Of a DNA stretch of 64,000 nucleotides, positions 52,648-61,216 are shown piece by piece. Positions within the stretch are counted from its first letter, which is position 1; each line of letters opens with the position of its first letter. The notes under the pieces were generated by a model, which saw only the letters and a program-made list of their open reading frames with translations, was not told where the DNA came from and ran no database searches. The DNA is from Gordonia sp. SID5947. GTDB lineage: Bacteria; Actinomycetota; Actinomycetes; Mycobacteriales; Mycobacteriaceae. The position numbers and the translations under genes are program-made. The DNA is taken from contig NZ_WWHU01000001.1 in assembly GCF_009862785.1 (NCBI RefSeq), positions 4,030,001-4,094,000 on the forward strand, read 5' to 3'.

Positions 52648-54030
52648 TCAGACTCCTGTTCCGGTGTCGGCATCAACGTCCGCACGGCGCCGGTGATCCC
52701 TGACCAGATCGGCCACCGCGGTGCCACGAGGCCGACGGCCAGGGCGGATGTCCGCCGTGAACGCCTTCACCTCCTGGATATGGGAGTTGGGATCGAGCAC
52801 GATGGCGGACAATTCGTTGATCGCATCGCCGGTCGACCCCCGTTGGGCCCCCAGTGGTAGGGCACCCCGATGTGGTGGGTGACTTGGTCGTCGATCCGCA
52901 GAGGGGTCATCCGATCGGTGACGAGAACTCGGAGTTCCACGGCACCACGGGGACTGATCAGGGTCGCCCACCCGGCGTTCTCCAAGCCGCGCTCAGCGGC
53001 GAGCTCGGGCGAGACCTCGCAGAACGCCTCCGGCTGGAGTTCGTTCAGATAGGGCGTCCACCTGGTCATTCCACCGGCCGTGAAGTGTTCGGTGAGTCGA
53101 TACGTCGTGACCACATAGGGGTAGACATCCGCACCGGCGGCATCCGGGTCCGGGGTGTATCGGTTGTGCTCATCGCGGTAGACCATCCGGCCCGGATTGC
53201 GCTGCTGTCGATACACGGGGTTCGAGACGGGCGAGTCCTGTGGCTCGTAGTGGGTGGGCATCGGGCCGTCGATGACCCCCGCGGGTGCGTAGAGCCACCC
53301 CTTGCCATCTGCCTGCATGATGAACGGATCGATACCGCTCAGCGCGTCGACGCCGTGGGCATCGTCATCGGGGCGGTAGTCGGGCGGCTTGTGCGGTTCG
53401 AAGTCGGGAACGTCGTAACCGCTCCAGGTCTCCGCCTCGGCGTCCCACCAGACGAGCTTCTTCCGTTCGCTCCACGGCGACCCGTCCGGCGCCGCCGACG
53501 CGCGGTTGTAGAGAATTCGACGATTTGCCGGCCACGCCCACGCCCACTGTGCGCCGACCCAGTCCTGTTCCTCGGACGGCTTACGCCTCGCCGATTGATT
53601 GACTCCGTCGGCATAGACGCCGCAATAGATCCAGCATCCGCCGGAAGTGCTTCCGTCATTGCGCATCTCGGTGTAGGCGCCGAGCATCTCGCCGTCGGCG
53701 TTCCACCCGTTGATCTCGGCCAGCACCGCTTCCGCGATCGGTTCGTCGAGCGCGCCCTCGGTGGGATAGTCCCACGTGAGATCGAGGATCGGGCGATCGC
53801 GTGGATCGTCTGAGTTCTGGAGCTTCTCGCGGATGATCCGTCCCAGGTGATACATGAACCACAGATCGCTTCGGGCATCCCCGGACGGTTCGACCGCCTG
53901 GTGATGCCACTGGAGCATGCGGTTGGTGTTGGTGAAGCTGCCGGACTTCTCGGTGTGCGCGGCCGCGGGAAGGAAGAAGACCTCGGTGTCGATGTCCTCG
54001 GTTCTCAGTTCTGCGCACGGCAGGCGATGG
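52648..54030 (-). pseudogene. Formate dehydrogenase alpha subunit, 5'-truncated and frameshifted
   Basis: Only the C-terminal part of a molybdopterin formate dehydrogenase remains. Recognisable sequence begins at LRTEDIDTEVFFLPAAAHTEKSGSFTNTNRMLQWHHQAVEP near 54015 and runs to the C-terminus. The first about half, with the N-terminal 4Fe-4S cluster, the active-site Cys/Sec and half of the molybdopterin fold, is absent; opposite-strand epimerase begins at 54065. A second lesion is a missing base in the C5 run at 52837-52841, which splits YHWGPNGG from STGDAINELSAIVLD. The product cannot be an active formate dehydrogenase as read. The left boundary at about 54030 is approximate. Confidence 0.82.
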
Positions 54031-54064
54031 CTGTCGACGTTTCGGCCCGCCGCATAACGGGTAG

Positions 54065-55150
54065 ATGACGAAGATGACGCCCACCAACGATGCGGCCGAC
54101 GGCCTGCGGGTCGTGGTCTGTGGTGCGACCGGGAATGTCGGCACCAGTGTGATTGCCGAACTGCTCCGCCACGACGAGGTGGCCGAGGTCCGGGGGATCG
54201 CCCGCCGGCCTGCGCAGCCTGCATCGCCGAAAGTCACTGTCACCACGGCCGATGTGGCCCGCTCCGACGTGCGCCCGCTGCTGCGTGGCGCCGACGTTGT
54301 CATCCATCTGGCTTGGCTTTTCCAGCCGACCAGGCATCCCGCGGTGACGTGGGAGAACAACGTCATCGGGGCGATCCGGGTCTTCGAGGCCGCGGCGGCA
54401 GAAAACGTGAAGGCGATCGTCTATGCGTCATCGGTTGCGGCCTACTCGGCGGCGGATCCGGATCGGCATGTCGACGAGAGTTGGTCGACCGACGGCTGGG
54501 GCGCGGCGGCCTACCCGCGTGAAAAGGCATACGTCGAACGGTGGCTCGACGGTTTCGAAGCGCGCCATCCAGCGGTCCGCGTGGTCCGGATGCGACCCGG
54601 CTTCATCTTCAAACGGACGTCCGCGACCTCCCAGCGCCGTCTGTTCGGCGGCCCTTTCGTGCCCGGCCGGCTGGCCCGCCCACAACGGTTGCCGGTGGTG
54701 CCGCGCATACCCGGATTGAGCGTGCAGGTGGTCCACACCGACGACGTCGCGGCCGCATATGTCGCGGCGGCACTGGGATCCGCCAGGGGCGCCTTCAACC
54801 TCGGTTCGGAGCCTGCGGTGGATTCGGACTTCCTCGCGGATTACTGCGATGCCCGCTGCGTGGCGGTCCCGTCACGTCTGGTCACAGCAGTCCTGGGTAT
54901 CGCCTGGCGGTGTCGGCTGGTGCCGGCGACTCCCGGACTGTTCGACACCGTCATGCACCTACCGCTGCTCGACAGCACCCGAGCACGAGAAGAGTTGTCG
55001 TGGAACCCGCGAGAGCCACGCGCAGTGCTCGACGAGTTCCTCGACGGACTGCGGGCCGGGGCGGGTGCGCCGACGCAACCCCTCGCGCCGGACAGCCCGC
55101 AGCGCCGGCTACACGAAGTACGTACCGGCATCGGCGAACACGACACCTGA
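54065..55150 (+). CDS. NAD-dependent epimerase/dehydratase family protein
   Basis: A 361-residue extended short-chain dehydrogenase. The nucleotide motif is VVVCGATGNVGTSVIAELL, and VIHLAWLFQP and VYASSVAAYSA follow. The active-site tyrosine/lysine pair is in YPREKAYVERWLDGFE. Sugar or another substrate is unknown. The start ATG is at 54065. It lies divergently next to the truncated formate dehydrogenase gene, so its promoter is within the lost segment's junction. Its own N-terminus is complete. Confidence 0.83.
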   Translation: MTKMTPTNDAADGLRVVVCGATGNVGTSVIAELLRHDEVAEVRGIARRPAQPASPKVTVTTADVARSDVRPLLRGADVVIHLAWLFQPTRHPAVTWENNVIGAIRVFEAAAAENVKAIVYASSVAAYSAADPDRHVDESWSTDGWGAAAYPREKAYVERWLDGFEARHPAVRVVRMRPGFIFKRTSATSQRRLFGGPFVPGRLARPQRLPVVPRIPGLSVQVVHTDDVAAAYVAAALGSARGAFNLGSEPAVDSDFLADYCDARCVAVPSRLVTAVLGIAWRCRLVPATPGLFDTVMHLPLLDSTRAREELSWNPREPRAVLDEFLDGLRAGAGAPTQPLAPDSPQRRLHEVRTGIGEHDT

Positions 55151-55200
55151 CCGTCCAGATCTCGACAACCCGACAACAATCACACCCTCGAGGAGCCCCC

Positions 55201-55701
55201 ATGTCGACAGACGCAATCGTGATCCTGAAAGACGACCACAAGGAGATCAAGAAGCTGTTCAAGGATTTTCGCAGCGCCGGGCCGAACGCCACGAAGACCA
55301 AGGGCGACATCGTCGCCAAGATCATCGAGGCTCTCACCGTGCATACCTACATCGAGAACGAAGGGATGTATCCAGCGGTACGGGAGGCCGTTCCGGAGGT
55401 CGAGGACGACATCCTCGAATCCTACGAGGAGCACCACGTCGCCGACTTGCTCGTGATGGAGCTCATGACGATGAAACCCGACCACGAGCGGTTCGACGCG
55501 AAGACCACCGTACTCATCGAGAATGTCGAACACCACATCGAAGAGGAAGAGTCCGAGTGGTTCCCAGAGGTACGTAAGGCCCTGGGCCGTAAGGAACTAC
55601 AGGAACTCGGTGAGCAGTTGCTCGAACTGAAGGCCAAGGCCCCGCGCTCGCCTGCGCAACCCTCCGCCTTGAAGAAGACGGTCGACGCCATCATCAAATG
55701 A
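55201..55701 (+). CDS. Hemerythrin HHE domain protein
   Basis: A 166-residue four-helix di-iron protein. The metal ligands are visible as LKDDHKEIKKLF (His), HTYIENEGMYPAV (His, Glu), YEEHHVADLL (His) and ENVEHHIEEEESEWFP (His, Glu). The C-terminal tail LKAKAPRSPAQPS is disordered. Actinobacterial hemerythrin-like proteins bind oxygen or NO, or take part in oxidative stress response. The ATG at 55201 has GAGGAG 5 nt upstream. It is separated by 50 nt from the epimerase gene. Confidence 0.88.
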   Translation: MSTDAIVILKDDHKEIKKLFKDFRSAGPNATKTKGDIVAKIIEALTVHTYIENEGMYPAVREAVPEVEDDILESYEEHHVADLLVMELMTMKPDHERFDAKTTVLIENVEHHIEEEESEWFPEVRKALGRKELQELGEQLLELKAKAPRSPAQPSALKKTVDAIIK

Positions 55702-56039
55702 TGACCAGGCGCGGCTGTCGGCAGTATTCGACCGCGACGAGATCCCCAGCGCGGCCACTCCTTCGCCGCCGCACCCGGTGAGATCGCGCCGGCCACCGTC
55801 GAACGCGCATCGTGCCCGCTGTTGTCGCGGCCCGTCGACCGACGCGGAGCCGGCGAGGTCGTCGTTGCCGGTGGCTCTCGTGGTTGGGGGGGCGACCTCC
55901 AAGGCTACTCACAGAACCTTGGAGATCTGGCCGTGACGGACACCCGGGTGAGCGCCGCGGTTACCTGAGTCCTACCCGCCACGGCGCAGACATAAACCCC
56001 GATGACGTACCGGGATTCAGGACGGTGCCGCCCCCGGCT
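55702..56039. other. 338-nt intergenic segment with one hairpin
   Basis: No supported gene lies between the hemerythrin and PoxB-like stop codons. CTCCAAGG at 55897-55904 and CCTTGGAG at 55917-55924 form an 8-bp hairpin with a 12-nt loop, beside a G7 run; it could terminate either convergent gene. Otherwise I see nothing. Confidence 0.4.
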
Positions 56040-57839
56040 TCACGAGTTGTCGTCTTTGGTGCCCGGGAGGTACTGCTGCACCTTCAGTTTGGCGCCCTGC
56101 TTGACGATTCCCCAGGCGTCTTCGTCGCCCTTGACCAACGCGGTGCTCAGGGATTTGGCCTGTTCGAGAGTGGCGTGCGGGGGAATGGGCGGGACGTTCG
56201 GGTCGCACCGTACGTCGAGCAGGGTGGGACGATCCGATGCGAGAGCCCGATCCCAGGCGTCGCCGAGCTCGTCCGGCGAGCCGACGTTGACACCGTCCAG
56301 CCCGATTCCCCGCGCGAACTCCGCGTAGTCGAGATCGGGGAGCGTCTGCGACTCCGGGAACTTAGGCGAGGCCGACATCGCGCGCTGCTCCCACGTCACC
56401 TGGTTGAGATCGTTGTTGTGCAGCACCACGACGATCAGACGCGGATCGGTCCACTGCCGCCAGTACCGCGCGACGGTGAGCATCTCGGCGAGACCGTTCA
56501 TCTGCATCGCCCCATCACCTTCGAACGCGATCGCAGGCCGTTCCGGGTGTGCCCACTTCGCGCCGATCGCGTACGGCACCGCCGCGCCCATCGTGGCGAG
56601 CGTGCCCGAGAGCGACCCGCGCATGTCGTCGCGGAACGTGATGTGCCGGGCGTACCAATTGGCGGCACTCCCGGAATCGGCCGTGATGATCGCGTCGGAC
56701 GGCGCCCGTTCCGAGAATTCGTGGAAGATCCGCATCGGATTGACCGGGTCGGCGTCCGTCATGGCCTGGCGCTGGGCCGTCGACTGCCATCGCGCGACAT
56801 TCTTCTCCACGCTGTCGCGCCACGACCGGTCCTCGTTGCGGCGCAGGAGCGGTAGGAGGGCCCGGAGCGTTCGCTTGGCGTCGCCGACGAGGTTCACCTC
56901 GTTGGGGTAGCGCATCCCGATGAGCTTGCCGCTGCGGTCGATCTGTACGCCGCGGGCCTGGTCGAATTCGGGAAGGAATTGTGCATAGGGGAAATTCGAC
57001 CCGATGGTGAGCAGAGTGTCACAGTCGCGCATGAGGTGATAGCTCGCGGTGGTGCCGAGTAGCCCGATGGAGCCCGTGACCCACGGGAGGGTGTCGGGCA
57101 GGACGTCACGGCCGAGAAGCGCCTGTGCACAGCCGGCACCGAGTATCTCCGCGACCTGGTCCAGCTCGTCGGTACATCCACGGGCTCCCTGGCCCACCAG
57201 CATCGCGACCTTGCTGCCGGCGTTGAGCACGTCGGCGGCACGCGCAACAGCGTCGGGATCGGGATCGGCGGTGTCCGGCTCGATCCCGAGGCTGGAATGG
57301 ACATGCTTGAACTCGTGCTGCGGCGGCGAGTAAGGGAGCTCGAACACGTCAGAAGGAAAGATCACCGCCGTCGGGGCGCGTTCGGTCATCGCGATCCGGA
57401 ATGCGCGATCGATGAGATTCGGAATCTGTTCGGGCACCGTACACATCTGGACGAAGTCGCTGCAGACATCCTTGAACAGCGAGTGCATGTCCATCTCCTG
57501 CTGGTACGCGCCGCCGATGGCGGAACGCTCCGTCTGCCCGACGAGCGCCACCACCGGTACATGGTCGAGTTTGGCGTCGTAGAGTCCGTTGAGCAGATGG
57601 ATACCGCCCGGCCCACTCGTCGCCGTGCAGACGCCGACCTGACCGGAGAACTTCGCGAATCCGACCGCCTCGAAAGCGCTCATCTCTTCGTGCCGGGACT
57701 GGATGAACGAGGGGTCGTCGTCGGCGTCGGCCCACGCCGCCATCAAGCCGTTGATCCCATCTCCGGGGTAGCCGAACACCTGGCTCACACCCCACTCGCG
57801 CAGCCTGGCCAACACCTGGTCGGCGACCGTCTCACCCAT
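56040..57839 (-). CDS. Thiamine diphosphate-dependent pyruvate oxidase/dehydrogenase-like enzyme (PoxB family)
   Basis: A 599-residue ThDP enzyme. The conserved catalytic Glu lies in FIQSRHEEMSAFEAVGFAKF. The FAD/middle domain has GQGARGCTDELDQV, and the C-terminal ThDP motif runs from GDGAMQMNGLAEMLT to HNNDLNQVTWEQR. The length fits PoxB (about 570-600). It could oxidise or decarboxylate pyruvate to acetate and CO2, but related ThDP enzymes are also possible. The ATG has GAGGAGG upstream. A SigF-like promoter candidate (-35 with one mismatch) lies 40 to 66 nt upstream. Confidence 0.87.
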   Translation of the reverse strand: MGETVADQVLARLREWGVSQVFGYPGDGINGLMAAWADADDDPSFIQSRHEEMSAFEAVGFAKFSGQVGVCTATSGPGGIHLLNGLYDAKLDHVPVVALVGQTERSAIGGAYQQEMDMHSLFKDVCSDFVQMCTVPEQIPNLIDRAFRIAMTERAPTAVIFPSDVFELPYSPPQHEFKHVHSSLGIEPDTADPDPDAVARAADVLNAGSKVAMLVGQGARGCTDELDQVAEILGAGCAQALLGRDVLPDTLPWVTGSIGLLGTTASYHLMRDCDTLLTIGSNFPYAQFLPEFDQARGVQIDRSGKLIGMRYPNEVNLVGDAKRTLRALLPLLRRNEDRSWRDSVEKNVARWQSTAQRQAMTDADPVNPMRIFHEFSERAPSDAIITADSGSAANWYARHITFRDDMRGSLSGTLATMGAAVPYAIGAKWAHPERPAIAFEGDGAMQMNGLAEMLTVARYWRQWTDPRLIVVVLHNNDLNQVTWEQRAMSASPKFPESQTLPDLDYAEFARGIGLDGVNVGSPDELGDAWDRALASDRPTLLDVRCDPNVPPIPPHATLEQAKSLSTALVKGDEDAWGIVKQGAKLKVQQYLPGTKDDNS

Positions 57840-57879
57840 CGAAGAAGCCTCCTCTTGTTGTCGACGAACCCTCGGGGCA

Positions 57880-57905
57880 GTACCCGCGCGGTCGGTAGGT
57901 CACAC
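57880..57905 (-). promoter_or_regulatory. SigF-type promoter candidate for the PoxB-like gene
   Basis: Minus strand: GTGT, 16 nt, GGGTAC. The -10 fits the mycobacterial SigF element and the -35 has one mismatch to GTTT. It lies 41-66 nt upstream of the gene start. Confidence 0.35.
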
Positions 57906-57935
57906 ATCGGGTGACGTCGACCTCGATGACGGCAG

Positions 57936-57961
57936 GTTTGACGCGGCCGGGAACCGGGAAA
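57936..57961 (+). promoter_or_regulatory. SigF-type promoter candidate for the small acidic and iron-redox genes
   Basis: GTTT, 16 nt, GGGAAA, 36 nt before the start at 57997. The -10 has one mismatch to GGGTAA. It is divergent from the PoxB candidate. Confidence 0.45.
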
Positions 57962-57996
57962 CCCAACCTGTCGCACACACTGATGAGGAGGTGGAG

Positions 57997-58185
57997 ATGT
58001 CGTCAGAAGCCGATCCGTCCGAAACCGCTCGTCGAGAGGCCTCGGAAAAGCCGGCTCCCTCGCCCGACGACGCACGTGAGAAGGTCGACGAGCTCGAGGA
58101 AGAGCACGTCGACACCCCGGAACGCGGGGCGAAGACGGTGGATCCGGCGCCGGATCAGCAAGGGGATGCCGAGCCGCCCGACTGA
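57997..58185 (+). CDS. Small acidic hypothetical protein
   Basis: A 62-residue, highly acidic and disordered protein with no hydrophobic core (EADPSETARREASEKP, DELEEEHVDTPERGAKT). I do not recognise it; short acidic proteins of this kind are common near stress genes in actinobacteria. The ATG at 57997 follows GAGGAGGTGGAG closely. It precedes the iron-redox gene by 17 nt and probably shares its promoter. Confidence 0.6.
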   Translation: MSSEADPSETARREASEKPAPSPDDAREKVDELEEEHVDTPERGAKTVDPAPDQQGDAEPPD

Positions 58186-58202
58186 CATCGAGCGGATACT
58201 CG

Positions 58203-59231
58203 ATGATGAGAAGGCAGACACGAGAGCAGGGGTACCAATTGGCAGCCGCAACAACCACTCGCATGGTCCGTCCGACGCTGCCGCGATCTCGTGGTCCGCT
58301 CTCGCAGAGCCTGATCGACGCCCTCGCGACCGATGTCCCACTCGGGGCTCCGGACGTCGACGCCGCCGATCCGTATGGCGACGACCTCCAACTGGCGCTC
58401 TACATCGCCTACGAGCTCCACTATGTGGGTTTCGTCGGAGTCGATGACGAACGTGAGTGGGACCCCGAGGTGCTGGCGTTCCGTCGTGAATTGGAACGTC
58501 GTTTCCTGGACGCCATCCGTGCCCACGTCGGCACGCTGGATGCTCCGTCCGCCGAGGCCGAGATGGACGAACTCTGCGTCGAGCCGACGACCGGCGACGG
58601 GGTCTCGTTCCGGCTGGCAGAGGGTGGGACCTGGCAGCAGTACCGTGACCTCTTCGCACTGCGTTCGCTGTATCACCTGAAGGAAGCCGATCCGCACGCT
58701 TGGGCCATACCGCGACTCCGGGGCGCATCCAAGGCGGCATTTGTCGCCGTGGAGTTCGACGAGTTCGGTGGCGGGCGCGCCGACGCCGTCCATCAGGAGC
58801 TGTTCGCCGATCTGCTCGCGGCGGCGGATCTGAGCCCCGACTACCTCGGATATCTCGACGTGGCCCCGGGCTGGGCGCTCGCGCCGGTCAACCTCATGTC
58901 GGCATTCGGTTTGCACAGATCGTTGCGCGCGGCGGCGGTCGGGCACCTGGCGGCCACCGAGATCACATCACCGACCGGTTCGCAGCGCCTGCTGACCGGG
59001 CTCGAGAACCTGGACGCCCCGGAGGCCTGCCGACACTTCTACCGGGAGCACGTGGAGGCCGATGCGGTGCACGAGCAGGTTCTTCGCCACGATGTGGTGG
59101 GGACGCTGGTACGAGGGGAGCCAGAACTCGAGGTGGATGTGGTCTTCGGCATACGTGCGTTCCTCGTGGTCGAGGATGCCTTCGACGATCACCTGCGTGC
59201 CCTGTGGGAGGACGGCCGACACATCGTGTGA
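58203..59231 (+). CDS. Iron-containing redox enzyme family protein (heme oxygenase-like fold)
   Basis: A 342-residue protein. The helical core matches the heme-oxygenase-like di-iron oxidase superfamily. Candidate iron ligands lie in ALYIAYELHYVGFVGV, FVAVEFDEFGGGRADAVHQELFADLL and CRHFYREHVEADAVHEQVL. Some relatives oxidise amino acids or fatty acids; this one's substrate is unknown. It starts at ATG 58203 (a second ATG at 58206) and follows the acidic small gene in a likely SigF-driven pair. It is convergent with the CDGSH gene, 7 nt apart. Confidence 0.78.
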   Translation: MMRRQTREQGYQLAAATTTRMVRPTLPRSRGPLSQSLIDALATDVPLGAPDVDAADPYGDDLQLALYIAYELHYVGFVGVDDEREWDPEVLAFRRELERRFLDAIRAHVGTLDAPSAEAEMDELCVEPTTGDGVSFRLAEGGTWQQYRDLFALRSLYHLKEADPHAWAIPRLRGASKAAFVAVEFDEFGGGRADAVHQELFADLLAAADLSPDYLGYLDVAPGWALAPVNLMSAFGLHRSLRAAAVGHLAATEITSPTGSQRLLTGLENLDAPEACRHFYREHVEADAVHEQVLRHDVVGTLVRGEPELEVDVVFGIRAFLVVEDAFDDHLRALWEDGRHIV

Positions 59232-59238
59232 GGAGGGG

Positions 59239-59439
59239 CTACTCCTGGCGCCGTCGACGGCGGTGGCTGGTGTCGCAGAGTGGGTAACGACGGCTACGGC
59301 CGCAGGCGCACACCGCGACCATGAACCGGTCCGACCGTACCTGCGTCCCGTCGGGCAGCTCGATGTCCACCGGCCCCGGAATCATGACCGGTCCGCCACG
59401 GATCACACGGACGGGCAACGCTTGTCGCTCTTCGCTCAT
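59239..59439 (-). CDS. CDGSH-type iron-sulfur protein
   Basis: A 66-residue protein. The C-terminal VCACGRSRRYPLCDTSH is the CDGSH 2Fe-2S motif C-x-C-x2-S-x3-P-x-C-D-x-x-H, with D-T where the consensus has D-G. The N-terminal part (GGPVMIPGPVDIEL) matches the usual beta-strand cap. The ATG at 59439 overlaps the methyltransferase stop (ATGA), so the two are coupled. The role of such bacterial proteins is not established; iron-sulfur or redox sensing is likely. Confidence 0.82.
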   Translation of the reverse strand: MSEERQALPVRVIRGGPVMIPGPVDIELPDGTQVRSDRFMVAVCACGRSRRYPLCDTSHRRRRRQE

Positions 59440-60164
59440 CGTGTGACCTCTCTCGGGGCGGCGGCTCGAGGGTTGTCTGCCCGGATGACGGCGAGCCGCT
59501 CGGTCTGCTGCCCGGGTGCGAGTCGGCCGGTTTCCCTCAACCACCCGGCATGTGCGGTGAGTACCGGTCCGAAAGGTATCGAACGACTGAGAACCACGCG
59601 AGCGTCGAGACCGGTTGTCTCGAGCGTCCGGATCGAGGCGTCGATGTCGGCGAACTCGGACTGGACGACGAACAAGCTACCGCCCGGGTTGAGCAGGCGG
59701 TGTGCGGCGGCGCAGAGAATGTCCAGCACGGCACGTCCGTCGACGCCGGCTTCCCACGCGTTGCGGGGACTCTTGCGCTCGCGGATCGACCCATCGGCCG
59801 GCGTCGGCACGTAGGGCGGATTGCAGGTGACGAGGTCGAAACGGTCCCTACCGAGCAGCCCGGCGATGTCGGAGTGTTCCATCGAGACCCGGCCGGGAGC
59901 CTGTGCACACATGGATCGGGCGACCCGGACGGCGTCGGGGCACGAATCGACGCCCACCACCGAGCGCGCTCCCATGAGCGCTACCTCGCGAGCGATCACG
60001 CCGCTGCCGGTACAGAGGTCTGCGGCGGTTGCCGAGCGCGCCAACCCGCTGGACCGGACTGCCTCGACCAGTAGATACGAATCATGCTGGGGCCGATACA
60101 CGATGCCCGCGTCGAGCAACGCTCGAGCTGATTCGGGCGTGGCGTCTTCACACGGAGCGGTCAT
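59436..60164 (-). CDS. HemK/MTQ2-like methyltransferase
   Basis: A 242-residue SAM-dependent methyltransferase. Motif I is AADLCTGSGVIAREVALMGA and motif IV is the NPPY tetrapeptide in LVTCNPPYVP, diagnostic of enzymes that methylate planar nitrogens, such as glutamine (PrmC/MTQ2) or nucleic acid bases. It lacks the N-terminal helical domain of PrmC, so it is closer to the MTQ2/HemK2 subtype. The ATG at 60164 has GAAAGGAC upstream. It follows the two-helix protein by 31 nt. Confidence 0.82.
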   Translation of the reverse strand: MTAPCEDATPESARALLDAGIVYRPQHDSYLLVEAVRSSGLARSATAADLCTGSGVIAREVALMGARSVVGVDSCPDAVRVARSMCAQAPGRVSMEHSDIAGLLGRDRFDLVTCNPPYVPTPADGSIRERKSPRNAWEAGVDGRAVLDILCAAAHRLLNPGGSLFVVQSEFADIDASIRTLETTGLDARVVLSRSIPFGPVLTAHAGWLRETGRLAPGQQTERLAVIRADNPRAAAPREVTR

Positions 60165-60195
60165 GCACGTCAGTCCTTTCGATGTCCGGATCATC

Positions 60196-60582
60196 TCATC
60201 GATCCGGGTCGTCTCGATACAGTTCCTCGTACCGGTGCTCCTCCTCGACGGTGACCTCCGGTTGCAACGGGTCCTGCTGGATGCGGGTGTCGCCGGGCCG
60301 GCGGGCGGACAGATAGCGACTCGTCCCGAGCAGAGCCGCGGCACACACGACCACGACGGCAGCACTCAGTCCGTACCAGTGCGCGTCTGCGTGGTCGCCC
60401 GCCGCGGCGCCGATCGCCAGCACGACCAACACCACCGCGGCAAGGAGCGTGGCGTATCCCACCAGGCCCATCATCGTCAGAAATCGGGCGTGCGGCGCAC
60501 TGCGTCGCGCTGTGCCGCCCGGTCCGCCGGTGTCTTTGTGGGGGCGTCTGTGCGGGACGCCCGGGGTAGTCTCTGCGTTCAT
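60196..60582 (-). CDS. Two-helix membrane hypothetical protein
   Basis: A 128-residue protein. The basic N-terminal tail (PHRRPHKDTGG) is followed by two membrane helices (MGLVGYATLLAAVVLVVLAIGAA and HWYGLSAAVVVVCAAALLG). A charged C-terminus ends in EEEHRYEELYRDDPDR. I do not recognise it beyond a general actinobacterial small membrane protein. The ATG at 60582 follows a good SigF promoter at 60635-60660. It is the first gene of an operon with the methyltransferase and CDGSH genes. Confidence 0.65.
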   Translation of the reverse strand: MNAETTPGVPHRRPHKDTGGPGGTARRSAPHARFLTMMGLVGYATLLAAVVLVVLAIGAAAGDHADAHWYGLSAAVVVVCAAALLGTSRYLSARRPGDTRIQQDPLQPEVTVEEEHRYEELYRDDPDR

Positions 60583-60634
60583 CGGTGAATCCTTCGCTCC
60601 CGGTCGCCATCGACGGATTGGTGAGGGGCGGTGG

Positions 60635-60660
60635 ATACCCAGGCCACCGTGCGGCGAAAC
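60635..60660 (-). promoter_or_regulatory. SigF-type promoter of the membrane protein/methyltransferase/CDGSH operon
   Basis: Minus strand: GTTT, exactly 16 nt, GGGTAT. This fits the mycobacterial SigF pattern GTTT-N15-17-GGGTAT at all scored positions. It lies 53 nt before the operon start. Confidence 0.6.
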
Positions 60661-60700
60661 TCGAGTCAGGCGGTTGCGACACAGAAATTGCGACCGGCGG

Positions 60701-60726
60701 GTTTCGGGTCCGGGACGCGCGGGTAA
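60701..60726 (+). promoter_or_regulatory. SigF-type promoter of the RsbW-like gene
   Basis: GTTT, exactly 16 nt, GGGTAA, 38 nt before the GTG at 60764. It is back to back with the promoter at 60635-60660. Confidence 0.6.
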
Positions 60727-60763
60727 GAATGACGTGTCACCGAACCGTCGCTTAGGAGTGCCA

Positions 60764-61216
60764 GTGGGCGAGAACCACGCCGTCACCGACCACCCGGAGA
60801 TGATCGACGAGCTCATGCAATCAGCGGACACGCCGGTGGAGTTGCGCGTGGCCGCCCGATCCGACCGACTGCCGATCCTCAGGTCGGTGGTGGAGCGAAC
60901 GCTGTTCATCGACGACTGGACGGTCGACGACGTCGCAGACATCAATCTCGGGATCGACGAGGTCTGCGCGCAACTGGTGTCGATCTCGGCGCCGGAAGGC
61001 GAACTCTGTGTCGTACTCATCGTCAGCCCGACGGGGGTCGTCGTTCGCGTCGAAGGGGAGATGCCGCATGAGATCGATCTGGACACATCGGGCTTCGGCT
61101 GGCGTGTGATCGAGACCGTCACCGACAGCCAGTCGGTCTCGTATTCGGACGTCGACCGTCGTCGCCTCGCAACGGTGGTGCTCGCGAAACGTCGCGCCCG
61201 CCATCACGTCGCGTGA
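60764..61216 (+). CDS. RsbW/UsfX-like anti-sigma factor (HATPase family)
   Basis: A 150-residue GHKL-ATPase-like serine kinase/anti-sigma protein. The N-box region is INLGIDEVCAQLVSI and the G-box is degenerate, SGFGWRVIETVTDSQSV. The length and low glycine content resemble M. tuberculosis UsfX (RsbW), the SigF antagonist. It should bind the SigF-like factor encoded at 61874 and be released by the STAS protein at 61236-61646. The GTG at 60764 has a TAGGAG site. Confidence 0.83.
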   Translation: MGENHAVTDHPEMIDELMQSADTPVELRVAARSDRLPILRSVVERTLFIDDWTVDDVADINLGIDEVCAQLVSISAPEGELCVVLIVSPTGVVVRVEGEMPHEIDLDTSGFGWRVIETVTDSQSVSYSDVDRRRLATVVLAKRRARHHVA

